Shown: positions 25,376-37,095 of the stretch, in pieces
Position numbering within the stretch: position 1 is the stretch's first letter
Layout: each line of letters begins with the position of its first letter
Source of the DNA: Amborella trichopoda
Lineage: Eukaryota; Streptophyta; Magnoliopsida; Amborellales; Amborellaceae
DNA: 64,000 bases
NCBI RefSeq assembly: GCF_000471905.2
Contig: NW_006500178.1
Location: 4,179,710-4,243,709 of the forward strand
Reading direction: 5' to 3'
Notes under the pieces: model-generated
Database searches by the model: none
What the model was told of the DNA's origin: nothing
What the model saw: only the letters and a program-made list of their open reading frames with translations
Position numbers and translations under genes: made by a program

Positions 25376-27417
25376 TGTCACGCGCCAAGAATTTACAATA
25401 CTGATATTCCTGAGATGTTACAGTCAAAACATATATACATCTCTTGATAGGACAAATTTACAGTAGCGAATTCTTACAAAGTAACAAAAGAAAGTTTAAA
25501 CACAACTACAATATCTTCTAGAGTTGATCCTGACAAGCACTCAAAATGAAACCACAGTTATCCTGAAAAATGTTTACCATAATTTGATGAGTTTGGCTAC
25601 TCAGTAAGTGATCATCATAATCCTAAAAATAATCATGGTTGAAAGATATTAATATTTTCAAAAAGGAGATCTATTAACAGAAATACATAAAAGTTTCACT
25701 TTCAAAAATGCATAATTAAGTATAATCCGAATAATTGAAATGCATATAACATTTTAACGGCAGTGCATAATTCAAAGGATTTCACAAATTACCTTACTGG
25801 CGTTCCAAGTAGGTCACCTATATACCCCATTAACGTCCTGATGGGTCCACTTAATCCCTATCGGCGTCCCAGATAGGTCCACTTAATCCCTGCTGGTCCA
25901 CTTATACCTCACCGGCATACCAGATGAGTCCACGTAATCCCTACCGGTGTCCCAGATAGGTCCACTTATACCTCACCGGAGAACCGGATGAGTCCACTTG
26001 CCTACTTAAAGTATTTCTAAATCTCTTTAAACATTCGAAAGCAGCAATATCATGTACTCAACATATCACTTAAATTAATTTCACTGAAACCATTAATAAA
26101 AATCACTTCCAATAACATTTCTAAAATAACCAGTCAAATATTTTGGGTTCAAATGAAGAAAGGTAGCAGTTCGTAAAGACATTCTAGCATAATTGCCAAT
26201 CTAATATGTATAGAAAAACTCTTATAAAAATTCAATAATACAGAATTATCATAATTTATTGGATGTCAATTTGCAAATAAACATTTCACAGATAATGCTA
26301 TCATCAAATGTAAAAACATCAATTTTCAAATAATAAGGCAGTCATTTGCACATGAATTTTACAATGTCTAAATATTAAAAAATAGTAGAAAGAAATCTCA
26401 CAATTTTACTAAAGCAGAAATATCACATTTGTTTCTAATAATTATACAGTATCTAAAATTTTCTAACAATAGACAAGAAAAATAAATAAATTTATTTTTA
26501 TAAGAATTTACAGCATTTAAGATTTATAATATAGATAAAATATCACGATTTTATTAAAAAGATTATTTTTCAAAATAATGAGGTCGCTTGTGCATAAAAT
26601 TTATCACGCTTAAAATTCATGATAATAAGCAGAAGTAATTATTTCATTTTATTTTTAAAAAGAACGGATTATTTTTCAAGATAATGAAGTCACTTACATT
26701 AACTCTGAAATTGGGGGAGCATCAATTCCAGCCCACACAAAATATCGGTACTTTCTTCAGAGACTCGATGTGAATGAAGAATCTTTTTTAGAGAAAGAAA
26801 GCATATCAAATCAACTTAACAGGGATTGCGATTTACATGAGCAATTGCATAAACTGGCCTTCATCCGAAGCAACCATCGTCACACTCTTTGGGTGGGTGG
26901 GTTTCACTTCTTATCTCTTTTTTAGCACTGTTGCTTCTTGAGGGTACACACTTGTCTTCAAGATGTACTGATATAAGGCATCTGATTGTAACAAGGTCTT
27001 GTGACCTTACACAAATCGTCTGTATTTGTAATAGGCTCTAGTGGCCCATTTCCAATGAATACTCAAACGTTGCTTCTTCCATGATAGTGGAGAGGAGAGA
27101 GAGAGAGATTGTCTAATAAAGTAGAAACATTTGAGATGCAAAGTGTTGTGCAAGGAGTGTTAACATAAAGTTTTAAGATGTCCATCTAAATAAAATTGAA
27201 CTCTCAAGTATATTAACAATAATATCGTTTATTTATTGTTAATATAAAAATAGCAATATCTTAACAATATAAAATTATTATTATTATTACTATTAATATA
27301 TAAATATCATTTTATTTATTTGTTTTATATTTATTTATGTTAAAATTATTTATTTTATTTTTTATTTATATTATCTTTTATTTATTTATTTTTGTCCTAA
27401 AAATTTAGGTCGTCAGA
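25376..27417 (-). repeat. Gypsy 1, right LTR (5' LTR)
   Basis: Begins TGTCACGCGCCAAG on the plus strand and ends near GGTCGTCAGA. It pairs with 18864-20869. It is followed at once by resumed LINE ORF1 sequence. Confidence 0.9.
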
Positions 27418-28730
27418 ATTCCACCCACCGTCGTCCACATCAGAGCCATTCAAATCGTCATCCACAACGACCAAAGCCATTCAAAGCCTCATGCGCAACC
27501 ACCATTCCAAATGGATTCACAGACAGAGGGTCGAACGCAGGTCATTGAATTCCACGCCCTACCTCGATGAAAAAGAGGAAACATCTTTCGCACTATAACC
27601 GACAACAACTGGACAGCAAACCTCCTCCGAACTTCTGTACGAAGGATGAGCCACAAGAACCACCACCGCCTTCCTGCTAGAGACACAGAATGGGGACAAC
27701 TTCCAACGCTTTCCCCCAAAATTCCCCAACGTGAACACCGGCCTGGCTGCCACGTGCTCAAACGCTTTGGGCAGCACCTCAGAAGACTTCCTATCCAAAT
27801 TGCCAACCGTCCCTTCCCCTTCCGAAAGAAAATAGGCTGAGGTGGTGATACCTCGCGGACTACCCCAGTCCGATGGTCCACACCAGATAAGCCTGTACTA
27901 ACATTAGCAGGAATATTGGGCACCACGATCTCCGATGTATCCGTGAAACGCCTAACCAGTACCCATATTTTCGAGTCTTTTGAATTTTGAACCTTTCGCT
28001 TCTTTTTCTAGACTTCCGACGGTGTTGGTGAGTTGCTACACTTTCTCCTGGAGAAAGCAATACCGGTTGCCGACGGGAAACTTTTCTCCTCAGAGATGAT
28101 ACAATCGCCATTACCATTAGCAACCACAACAGGTTTAGGCAGCAAATCCCTTTTAGCTTCAGAGGAGATAGTAATGGAAAAAGACTCATGCCCCACCATA
28201 AGTCGGACCTATTTTGGGATTGGAATCCCACTAAATTTCCAAACATGAATCCTTAAATGACGAAGCTTAATCCCAAACAATGACTCTCTATTAATATCAC
28301 ATAACTCACCCCAACAATTTGCCAGCAAACGACAAGTTTCATCCGATCACGCATGGAGTGGAACACCTGAGCATCTGATCCATCCTCAAATAAGAAGAAT
28401 GGGAAGAAGGTTTTCATTGATCTAACGAAAGCTGCTTCCCACGAATTCTAACGAAACGATTTGATAGGGCCCTCAATGAATCCTCTTTCGAGCGAAGGAA
28501 AAAAACCTATCTTATTCTTCCCCAAAACTCTGACCGTCGGGGTATAATATAGACGCCAGCTTCTCCTAGCCCAGTTGCTCAACCCAAAAATATCGTTTGA
28601 CAGTGGGGAGAAGGAGCCTACCACTGAAAGCTCTATCTGAAAGCAAACCAGCTGAGAGATCGAACCGCACCGCTGCTACCCGTAGCAGAAGACCATCCTG
28701 TTCATCACCATTACCCTCTCCAGCCTCCAT
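27418..28730 (-). pseudogene. LINE ORF1, 5' half
   Basis: The ATG at 28730 opens MEAGEGNGDEQDGLLLRVAA. A stretch RHLRIHVWKFSGIPIP (about 28258-28210) is the hallmark of the DUF4283-type RNA-binding region of plant L1 ORF1. Later frames are basic and serine-rich. The frame is broken several times and then cut by the gypsy insertion at 27417. Before the insertion it joined 18863-18088. Confidence 0.75.
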
Positions 28731-28791
28731 CCTGGACAATTGGTTTCATAACCTTTAAATTCAACAGATGAAGCTCAAACTTTATGCGCTA

Positions 28792-28803
28792 TAATTAATT
28801 AAC
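28792..28803. repeat. Target-site duplication of the LINE, right copy
   Basis: TAATTAATTAAC, identical to 14001-14012 and lying just 5' of the LINE start. Confidence 0.85.
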
Positions 28804-30170
28804 TTTGAATGAGCAAATATGCACACATCCTAAAACAGTACCCGTTGAATGAGCCTTTTTTTTTTTTGGTACAAGAAAAGTTTTAGAGTGAATTCCTTAA
28901 ATTAATAAGGCAATGAAAACTTCCATTAAATAAAAGTCGTTGAAATCCTTAAAGATAAGCCCTGCAAAAAGTTTAAATATTTCATTTTTACGTTTTGATA
29001 ATTAGTATGCGGTAAATTTACAAAATGTATTCTTTAACTTTTGAAGAATCTTTAAAAATAAATTATGAAAATTATTTAAAAAACTAAAAAAACGAACTAC
29101 TCATATAAATTAATGTTTTACTACAAAATTAATCAAAATAAGACAAAAGGCATATTTTTAAATTTTGAAAATCCAAAATTAAGAATTTTTGGTTTTCTAA
29201 AAAAACATAATTCTTAATTTCTGATTTTTCAAATCAAATAATTAGGAAAAGTTTTTTTTTGTTCTGATAAAATTCATACCAATTTTTTTAAAAAGATAGA
29301 TTTCTAATTTTGGCCTAAAAATAATATAGTGAAGTATCAAATTAATTTACATTTGTTCTTCCAGAAGTTAACACTTTTGGATTTAGGATATTTTAAACAA
29401 AAATTTCAAAAATCCAAAATAAAAAATAAAAAAAAATAAGTTTTTCCAAAATGTCGGATATTAAATTTCCAAAGTTAAGAAATATGATAGAAGAAAATTC
29501 TTTATTTACAAATTTTCAAATTATGATCATCAGAAATTGAAGAAATCTTAATCCAATTTCTTGCTTATTCAATATAAGCTAACTCCAAATACACGGAACA
29601 TACTCATTTAATTTAAATTCTCGGTTCATTAATTATTTATTGTTGTGCAATACTTGTCTATAACTACCAAGAATTATTGGAATTTAAATGTGATAAAGAA
29701 TAACATGTTTAATTTTTTTATTTTATGATTATAAAATAACTTAATTTTTATTTCGGATTTTCCAATTTCATTTTTTTTCTAATTTTTTAATAATGAAATC
29801 CAATTAAGTTATTTTTATAGTAATATTGGGAATACAAAATAAGAAAAAAAAAATTAAAGTTTTTTCTTAATTGGAGATATTAAAATTCCAAAATTAAGAG
29901 ATGTGCTAATTTTTTAATTAAAATTCTTAAATGTAAAAATTTTAAGATTATGAGCATCCAAAATTGAAGAGACCTTAATCCAATTTGTTATTTTTTATTT
30001 TTTACTTTTAAAGTATGTTTATTCAATATAAATTAGCTCCAAATTCATGCAACTGAGTCATTTAATTTTAATACTCGATTCATTAACTATGTATTGTTGT
30101 CTAACACATGACAATCTGATATAACTTCGAACAATTATTGGAATATAAATTTATGATAAGAAATAACAAT
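28804..30170. other. AT-rich spacer, no gene
   Basis: Low-complexity AT-rich sequence. A phrase around 29480-29660 ('AAATTGAAGAAATCTTAATC', then TTGTTGTGCAATAC) recurs in similar form around 29890-30140, which suggests an old diverged tandem duplication of about 430 bp. Confidence 0.45.
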
Positions 30171-30179
30171 ATCTTTTTG

Positions 30180-30685
30180 GAAAAAGTTTTTATACTTCCC
30201 TTGCGGCGTAGAAGATCTATGCTTCCCCTACCATCCAGCCATCCAATTTTGATCAAGAGACCCACTCACTGTTTGATCTTAGATCCGACGTATCAAAGTA
30301 TTTTATTTTTAGTGTTTTTTATACAAATTATATGAATATGAAATTTGGTACATGCCATCTTCTAATTGGGGTGCACCTATAAAAAATATTGAAACATAAA
30401 TTTTCGATAAAATATAATGACCAAAATACCTCTTGAAACTTTTAAGGGTATTTTGTTTTTTTTTTTTAATGAAAATAATTTTTTATATTTTTTGCTAATA
30501 CGAGTTTAATAGAGGATTGGACGTCCAAAATTTGGTGTAAAAATAGTTTATAGAAAAAAAAAAAAATTAGTGTAGAGACGTGATATTATGATTGGAGCAA
30601 TTTTAGCTCTCCATTCAGAATGAACAGCTAGATAAGGGGAAGTATATAAGTTTTATACTGTAGGGGAAGCGTAGAAAGCTTGCCC
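30180..30685 (+). mobile_element. Mutator-like MITE family II, copy a
   Basis: A 506-bp non-coding element. Both ends are about 26-bp inverted repeats: GAAAAAGTTTTTATACTTCCC on the left, and on the right the complement of GGGCAAGCTTTCTACGCTTC. It is flanked by a perfect 9-bp duplication ATCTTTTTG (30171-30179 and 30686-30694). A 9-bp duplication points to the Mutator superfamily. The copy at 33291-33777 is the same element inverted. Confidence 0.85.
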
Positions 30686-31236
30686 ATCTTTTTGTACTCA
30701 ATGATTATAAAAATAACTTATTCTTTTATTTCGTATTTTTAATTTTAGATAATTAGGAAAGTCGTTAATTTCTAATTTTTTAATCATAAAATCTTGCGAT
30801 TAATGATTATTAATTTCTGGATTTGCATATCCAAAAATTAGGAAAAGCTTTTTTTATATATATTCAAATTTATCTAAAAATTATTTTGAAAAGAAAGTCA
30901 TAATTTTTCTAGATTATGCTTATAAGAAGGAAAATTAAGAGAGACTATAATAGAAATTCAACTAAACAAATTTATAAGCAACAATAATAATAAAAAAAGT
31001 ACCCTAATTATAATTTTGTGATGATAAGTTGAATACCAATAATAAAAAATAACAGTAGATTGAGAGAGGGTGTTATACAAATCATTTAAAATATCATGTA
31101 ATGCAGGTATAATTATTTGTAGATGTGGTTTTAACAATCATCATTAACAAATCACTCATTATTTTGAAATTCATACGATAGAAAAACTTTAGAGAGAGAA
31201 AATGTTGTACGTGAAATAAAGACTAATGTGATTTTG

Positions 31237-32312
31237 TTGGGAATATATATTTTATTTTCTTCTTTTCAGCCCTTTTTTTTTCTTTTTTTTTTCTTTTGAC
31301 AAATATCACAACAAATAGTCTTATTACAATAACTTTTGCTTCACATAAAATAAAACTAACAAATCCAAGATCTTACAAACCTTGATGCCACTTCTTATGC
31401 TTCAGAATATAAAGATTGAATTGTAATAAATAAAATTGAGAGTGTCGGAGATTACCTCAACCAGACTTATTACACCCCATACCGAGTCACCACCATCTGA
31501 TGACGCGGAATCGACAATCTTGCTTCAATCACAACCAAAAAAGCAATTTTAGGCCAAACTTTTATATAGAACTATAAACTCCCCCTTTTTATCACAAATC
31601 TTTTAACCTAGGTCCAAACTCCCAAAGACCTAGTTGAGCATATCCTCTACACGTAACCTTTAGGTTTAATCAAGATGAGAGAGAATGGGAGATATCCTAG
31701 GGTTGGGGCGTGCCCCCTCTATGAGCACAGAAAGAGAAGATGTTAGAGAGAGAAACCTTGAGAGTGGTGAGAGAGTGGGGCATGCCCCTTAGAGAGGGAG
31801 AGAGAGTTTAGAAAGAGAGAGAAATTGGTGCACATAATAGAGGAGGGAAGGTCCTCTATTTATAGAAAAAATTAGGTATAAGGTTTCTTAAGGTTTCCCA
31901 TAGTTTGCCTCTTAAGTGAGAATGAACATGGACCATCGATCAAATGTGACTTGTGGGGTGAGAGATCTGAGTCATCCATTCCATAGATGAACCATCAATA
32001 TTACAAAAGGTGCCTGAACCATTATATTCATTTTTTAAACCATTTTCCCATCAATAGAAATTAAATAAATTAAATCCAATCAAAATATTGTGTATACCAT
32101 AAAATAGCTAAGCCTTCTCATACTTTCCACCAAATCTTTCGAAATATATCAAATCAATATCTAGTCAATATATTCCAACCATATGACCGCATGTCATATC
32201 TCACAAAATAAGGAAAGAGAACAAAGGGATGGGGGGTGCCACCTTAGAAGGGGCTTCATGGGCCCCACCTCCAACAACTATAGTGGGCCCATTTGTACAA
32301 TGGGCACCCATG

Positions 32313-32354
<42 letters not shown>

Positions 32355-33193
32355 AAAATAATTTTAGAATATTATTTGAACATTTAAAACATTATAAAAT
32401 CAATATATTTACTTTCATAAGCTCAACTTTTATAAATAAAATATCCAAAGATTTATAAAAATTTAAATAATAATTCTAAAATAATATTTATCATAAAACA
32501 AACATAATTAAACTAGTATAATGGGTAAATGATCCATATGGCTTAGGAATCAACAATCATGGGACACTCTACCTTCAATTGTAGACTACAAACCACACTT
32601 GCTTTATCAAACTGACCTAGTGTTTCCCATGACCCACAGTCCAAGCAGGGACTCAGTAGTGAGTCACCAAAGTTTGGCAAATGATCCAAGGGTTGCAATC
32701 CCAGTCTGTGGATTTCAGGTTCTCCCTTAGATACAGGTCAATGTCACCTAAACCTGATACGACTACAGCTCCTATGGCGCATAGAGGTATCTCTCGTACA
32801 AGCATACGCTTTACCCTGAAATGTGGCTTACTTTCCTGAAACGGTCTATCAATATGCATGTCGTGTGATGATACATAGATGAGGCTTTGGCCCTCGTCTC
32901 TGAAGGCCACCATCACACACAAGGGTCACATAGTCCCTCGGCTCCATCATCCGGGCATACTCGGACCTCATCAAGGGATGACCTATTAGAACCCTTATCG
33001 GTTTATACTCTAAACCCAGGTAACAAGGGTTTTTCCTAAGTGATTGGCCTAGATCGTCAAGCACAATCTGGTATCAGCAACTATCGTTTACTTAGTATAG
33101 TCCACGAGAGACCACGCTCCCACTGAGTTTATGTTCCATCATATCAAATGTTTCATCAAGCCTTTAAAGGCCACATAAACCCAACATTATGTA
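31237..33193 (-). mobile_element. LTR-like 2-kb repeat, copy A
   Basis: On the minus strand it starts TGTTGGGTTTATGTGGCC and ends with CCCAACA, a 7-base inverted pair of TG..CA type. Related copies lie at about 56750-58620 (+) and 59400-61454 (-). No reverse transcriptase or gag is seen, so this is a solo LTR or a non-autonomous LTR-type element. I found no convincing target duplication, so the left border is uncertain. It contains many GAGAGA patches. Confidence 0.5.
32315..32349. repeat. (TA)n microsatellite
   Basis: About 17 TA repeats within LTR-like copy A. Confidence 0.95.
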
Positions 33194-33290
33194 CCGTGGA
33201 TGGAAGATGAGATCGAAGAATGAGCAGTCCACTCTATGAGATAATGACAGTAAATGTAGAGGCTCTTCAAGATAACTACCTGTGTTTAAA

Positions 33291-33777
33291 GGGCAAGCTT
33301 TCTATGCTTCCCCTACAGAATAAAACTTATATACTTCCCTTTATCCAAGTGTCCATTCTAAATAGAGGGCTAAGATTGCCCCAATCACAATGTCACGTCT
33401 CTACACTATTTTATTTTTTATTTTTTTCTATAAACTATTTTGACACCAAATTTTGGATGTCTAATCCTCTATTAAACTTGTACTAGCGAAAAATATAAAA
33501 AAAATATTTTCAAAAAAATAAAATGACCAAAATATTTGTATAGTTTATCGAAAATTTTTTTTTTAATATTTTTTATAGGTGCGCCCCAATGAGAAGATGA
33601 CACGTACCAAATTTCATATTCATACAATTTGTATAAAAAAAGCTAACAATAAAATACTTTCGAGATGTTGGATCTAAGATCAAACGATGAATGGCTCTCT
33701 TGATCAAAATTGGACGGTTGGATGGTAGGGGAAGCATAGATCTTCGATGATGTAGGGCAAGTATAAAAACCTTTCCC
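33291..33777 (-). mobile_element. Mutator-like MITE family II, copy b
   Basis: Inverted partner of 30180-30685. It begins GGGCAAGCTTTCTATGCTTC and ends with the complement of GGGAAAGGTTTTTATACTTG. The left 9-bp flank GTGTTTAAA (33282-33290) matches 7 of 9 bases of GTATTTAGA on the right. That right-hand flank is now split, with GTAT at 33778-33781 and the rest from 36610, because the tandem LTR element inserted in it. Confidence 0.8.
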
Positions 33778-33781
33778 GTAT

Positions 33782-34231
33782 TGATACAAATAATATTATG
33801 GCTATTTTAATTTTTAATTATTCTTTTGTTTATCTCTTCAAGAATAGAGTGCACATGGATAATTAGGTGGACATGAATTTATCTTGTGCATATTAATCAA
33901 TTGGATTGGGTCAGTTTAAGAGTATAAATAGGGAAGAGAGAGGAAATAGGGAAAAAGAGATAAAATAGGACAAGTGTAAAGAGAGTTTTTCTTATTAATG
34001 TTTATCTTATTTTTAGTCTATTTAAAGGGAGGTTTCCCTTCATTGTAAAAGATGTTGATGAGTTAATAAAATTTGATCTCGTGAAGAGATTTTTTGCGGT
34101 GGATTCCCTTGCAGACTTTGAGATAGGGTATATTCTCTCAACCTTAGGGTGAATTCCCTTGTAGACCCTGAGATAGGGTATATTCTCTCAATCATTTTCG
34201 TTTTATTTTTTTGTTATTATTCTTTCCATCA
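33782..34231 (+). repeat. TRIM/LARD-like element, LTR 1
   Basis: Starts TGATACAAATAATATTATGG and ends TTTCCATCA. It is 450 bp, shorter than the other two LTRs. Confidence 0.9.
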
Positions 34232-34863
34232 AAGCTGCGTCAATTGGTATCAGAGCAAGTCCGATCTTGAGAGCAAGTTAGATCTTAAGAGCAAGTTAGA
34301 TCAGAGCAACTTAGGTCCAGATTTTACAATGCCACAAAAAACGAATCAAGCTAATCCTGCTCCTATGGATGATTGTTGGGGACAAGTTATAAAAATTTTT
34401 ACTAAAGCTCTAGAGGATTTTCGAACTGAAATACGTGAAATGAATCAAGAAATGAATAAGAGATTGCAGCGGTTGGAGAACAATCTTCCTCGTGAAGAAG
34501 GTACTCACAACCACATTCATCTTGCACCAGTAATTCTACGACAAATCCAGGGTGTTGATTTCAAGCATATTGAAGAACTTTATAAGCCAGATTCACTGTG
34601 TTCTATAGATAAGCTAGATCCGCCACATCCTATAAAACGACCACCAAATTTTGACATTAAAATCGATCTCCCAAAATTTCATAGTCACACGTGTTCATCA
34701 ATTGAACTTGGTGTTTTTTGGAGCTGTACCCATTCCTGGTTAGGAATAATCAGCCCAAGCTCGTTGTAGGCATCAGTCTTGAAGAAAAAATATTGAGGCT
34801 CATGGTGGGACTTCATCACCAACTTTTGAGCTCGAGGTCGAGCTTCTCCCAGCCCGGGGAGAA
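34232..34863 (+). pseudogene. TRIM/LARD-like element, internal region 1 (gag-like frame)
   Basis: After the primer site (34238-34251), a frame encodes a gag-like N-terminal peptide (MPQKTNQANPAPMDD.., with a coiled EIREMNQEMNKRLQRLENN segment). Near the right end is a short piece (SLEEKILRL.., SRSSFSQPGEND) resembling the extreme C-terminus of plant gypsy pol. The region between, normally protease to integrase, is absent. Confidence 0.75.
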
Positions 34864-35428
34864 TGATGTAAATAATATTAGGGTTATTTTAATTTTTAAT
34901 TATTCTTTTGTTTATCTCTTCAAGAATAGGGTTCACAGAGATAATTAGGTGGGCATAAATTTATCGAATTTATCTTGTGCATATTGATCAATTGGATTGG
35001 GTTAGTTTAAGAGTATAAATAGATAAGGTTAAATTAGGAGAGCTAGTTTATGAATGTAAAATAATAAGGTTCAATAAAATGTAGTTTTTAGGCTTTGGAT
35101 AAAAAGGGATGGTACGTGAGGTTAAGGGAAGAGAGAGGAAATAGGGAAGAAGAGATAAAATAGGAGAAGTGTAGAGATAGTTTTTCTTGTTAATGTTTAT
35201 CTTATTTTTTAGCCTATTTAAAAGGAGGTTTCCCTTCATTATAAAAGAGGTGGATGAGTTAATAAAAGTTGGTCTCGTGAAGAGATTTTTTACGGTGGAT
35301 TCCCTTGCAGGCTTTGAGAGAGGGTTTATTCTGTCAACCTTGGGGTGAATTCCCTTGCAGACCCTGAGAGAGGATATATTCTCTCAACCTTTTTCGTTTT
35401 ATTTTTTTGTTATTATTTCTTTCCATCA
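34864..35428 (+). repeat. TRIM/LARD-like element, LTR 2 (shared)
   Basis: Starts TGATGTAAATAATATTAGGG, ends TTTCCATCA, 565 bp. It serves as the right LTR of unit 1 and the left LTR of unit 2. Confidence 0.9.
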
Positions 35429-36038
35429 AAGCTGCGTCAATTGGTATCAGAGCAAGTCAGATCCTGAGAGCAAGTTAGATCATAGCAAGTTAGGTCCAGA
35501 GTTTACAATGCCACAAAAAACGAATCAAGCTAATGCTGCTCCGATGGATGATCGTTGGGGGCAAGTTATAGAAAAGTTTACTAAAGCCCTAGAGGATTTT
35601 CGAACTGAAGTACGTGAGATGAATCAAGAAATGAATAAGAGGTTGCGGTTGGAGAACAATCTTCCTTGTGAAGAAGATACTCATAACCACATTCATCTTG
35701 CACCAGTAATTCTACGACAAATCCAGGGTGTTGATTTCAAGCATTGAAGAAATTTATAAGCCAGATTCACTGTGTTCTATAGATAAGCCAGATCCGCCAC
35801 GTCCTATAAAACGACCACCAAATTTTGACATTAAAATCGATCTCTCAAAATTTCATAGCCACGCGTGTTCATCAATTGAACTTGGTGTTTTTTTGGAGCT
35901 GTACCCATTCCTGGTTAGGAATAATCAGCCCAAGCTCATTGTAGGCATCAGTCTTGAAGAAAAAATATCGAGGCTCTTGGTGGGACTTCATCACCAACTT
36001 TTGAGCTCGAGGTCGAGCTTCTCCCAACCCGGGGAGAA
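35429..36038 (+). pseudogene. TRIM/LARD-like element, internal region 2 (gag-like frame)
   Basis: A close copy of internal region 1 with the same primer site, gag-like peptide and pol-tail-like segment. Confidence 0.75.
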
Positions 36039-36604
36039 TGATGTAAATAATATTAGGGTTATTTTAATTTTTAATTATTCTTTTGTTTATCTTTTCAGGA
36101 ATAGGGTTCATAGGGATAATTAGGTGGGCATGAATTTATCGATTTTATCGTATGCATATTAATCAATTGGATTGGATTAGTTTAAGAGTATACATAGATA
36201 AGTTTAAATTAGGAGAGCTAGTTTAGGAATGTAAAATGATAAGGTTAAATAAAATGTAGTTTTTAGGCTTTGGATAAAAAGAGATGGTACGTGAGGTTAA
36301 GGGAAGAGAGAGGAAATGGGGAAGAAGAGATAAAATAGGAAAAGTGTAGAGAGAGTTTTTCTTGTTAATGTTTGTCTTATGTTTTAGTCGATTTAAATAA
36401 AGGTTTCCCTTCATTGTAAAAGATGTGGATGAGTTAATAAAATTTGGTCTCGTGTAGAGATTTTTTGCGGTGGATTCCCTTGCAGACTTTGAGAGATGGT
36501 ATATTCTCTCAACCTTGGGGTGAATTCCCTCTCAGACCTTGAGAAAGGGTATATTCTCTCAACCTTTTATTTATATTTTTTTTTGTTTTATTTTTTTTAC
36601 ATCA
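36039..36604 (+). repeat. TRIM/LARD-like element, LTR 3
   Basis: Starts TGATGTAAATAATATTAGGG, ends TTTACATCA, 566 bp, followed by the CGTAT duplication. Confidence 0.9.
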
Positions 36605-36609
36605 CGTAT

Positions 36610-37095
36610 TTAGAATGACTTTTAAGCAAGTCTATTTAACAACATATCCCGTGTACTCTTTCACTCGTTTTGGTTGAAAATAACTTGTACCTTTTGTCTT
36701 CAAGGTTCTTTCTCTCATATTTTTCTAGAAGCCAATGACTTAGTGGATCACTTAGTCAGCCAAATTTCGAGTTTCCTTACCATTGCTGTCTATTTTTATG
36801 CTTTGATACTGGTATTGTAAATGATACTTTTAAGCACACAATCAATAAAAGTTCATAATCTTGTGAAAAAAAAAAGAGAAAAAAAAAGCAATGCAGTCTA
36901 TGAGAGAAGAACAGTAAATGTAAAGGCTATGTGTAAAAAAGCTTTTACAATAGCTACCTCTATCCGTCGTTGATAATTTTTTTTTTTAATTTTAAAAATA
37001 GAAAATGTCAAATATAATTACTCTATGTTTTTGGATGATTACATGGGATTGAAAGGTGGCTTCTTTTTTATGGTCCCCATCTGTTTATTGGGTTA
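36610..37095. other. Spacer upstream of the alanyl-tRNA synthetase gene
   Basis: AT-rich, with an A-rich run near 36866-36888. No gene seen. Confidence 0.4.

Larger units (their letters stand above)
18864..27417 (-). mobile_element. Gypsy 1: Ty3/gypsy chromovirus (Tekay/Del type), broken fossil
   Basis: LTR retrotransposon of about 8.55 kb inserted in LINE ORF1. It has two about 2.0-kb LTRs (18864-20869 and 25376-27417), a tRNA-iMet primer site next to the right LTR and a purine tract next to the left LTR, so it reads on the minus strand. The domain order gag, protease, reverse transcriptase, RNase H, integrase, chromodomain fits the Tekay/Del chromovirus clade. A near-matching 5-bp target duplication (ATCCC/ATTCC) flanks it. 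The coding region is broken, with around ten interruptions. The LTRs differ at roughly 8-10 percent of bases by eye, so the insertion is probably several million years old. It must be younger than the LINE. Confidence 0.92.
14013..28791 (-). mobile_element. L1-type LINE, nearly full length, split by a gypsy element
   Basis: Plant L1 (non-LTR) retrotransposon read on the minus strand. The 5' end is near 28791 and the poly(A) tail is the T run at about 14013-14022. It is flanked by 12-bp TAATTAATTAAC duplications. Subtracting the gypsy insertion (18864-27417) leaves about 6.2 kb, a normal full length for plant L1. It carries ORF1 (28730 to about 27418, then 18863 to 18088) and ORF2 (18094 to 14212) with endonuclease, reverse transcriptase, zinc-binding and RNase H domains. 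Both ORFs are broken by frameshifts and stops, so the copy is dead. The two ORFs overlap by a few bases at 18088-18094. Confidence 0.9.
33777..36609 (+). mobile_element. Tandem TRIM/LARD-like LTR element (LTR-internal-LTR-internal-LTR)
   Basis: Three LTRs (33782-34231, 34864-35428, 36039-36604) separate two short internal regions (34232-34863 and 35429-36038). One perfect 5-bp duplication CGTAT (33777-33781 and 36605-36609) flanks the whole array. Each internal region starts with an initiator-Met primer site (TGGTATCAGAGC) and ends with a purine-rich CCCGGGGAGAA before the next LTR. Only a short gag-like frame is present and no reverse transcriptase, so the element is non-autonomous. The LTRs are very similar to each other, so it looks young compared with gypsy 1. 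Confidence 0.92.

Noticed and set aside
30180-33777. One large foldback transposon with 0.5-kb inverted ends
   Set aside because: Copy a has its own perfect 9-bp duplication on both sides and copy b has near-matching 9-mers of a different sequence, so they are separate insertions.
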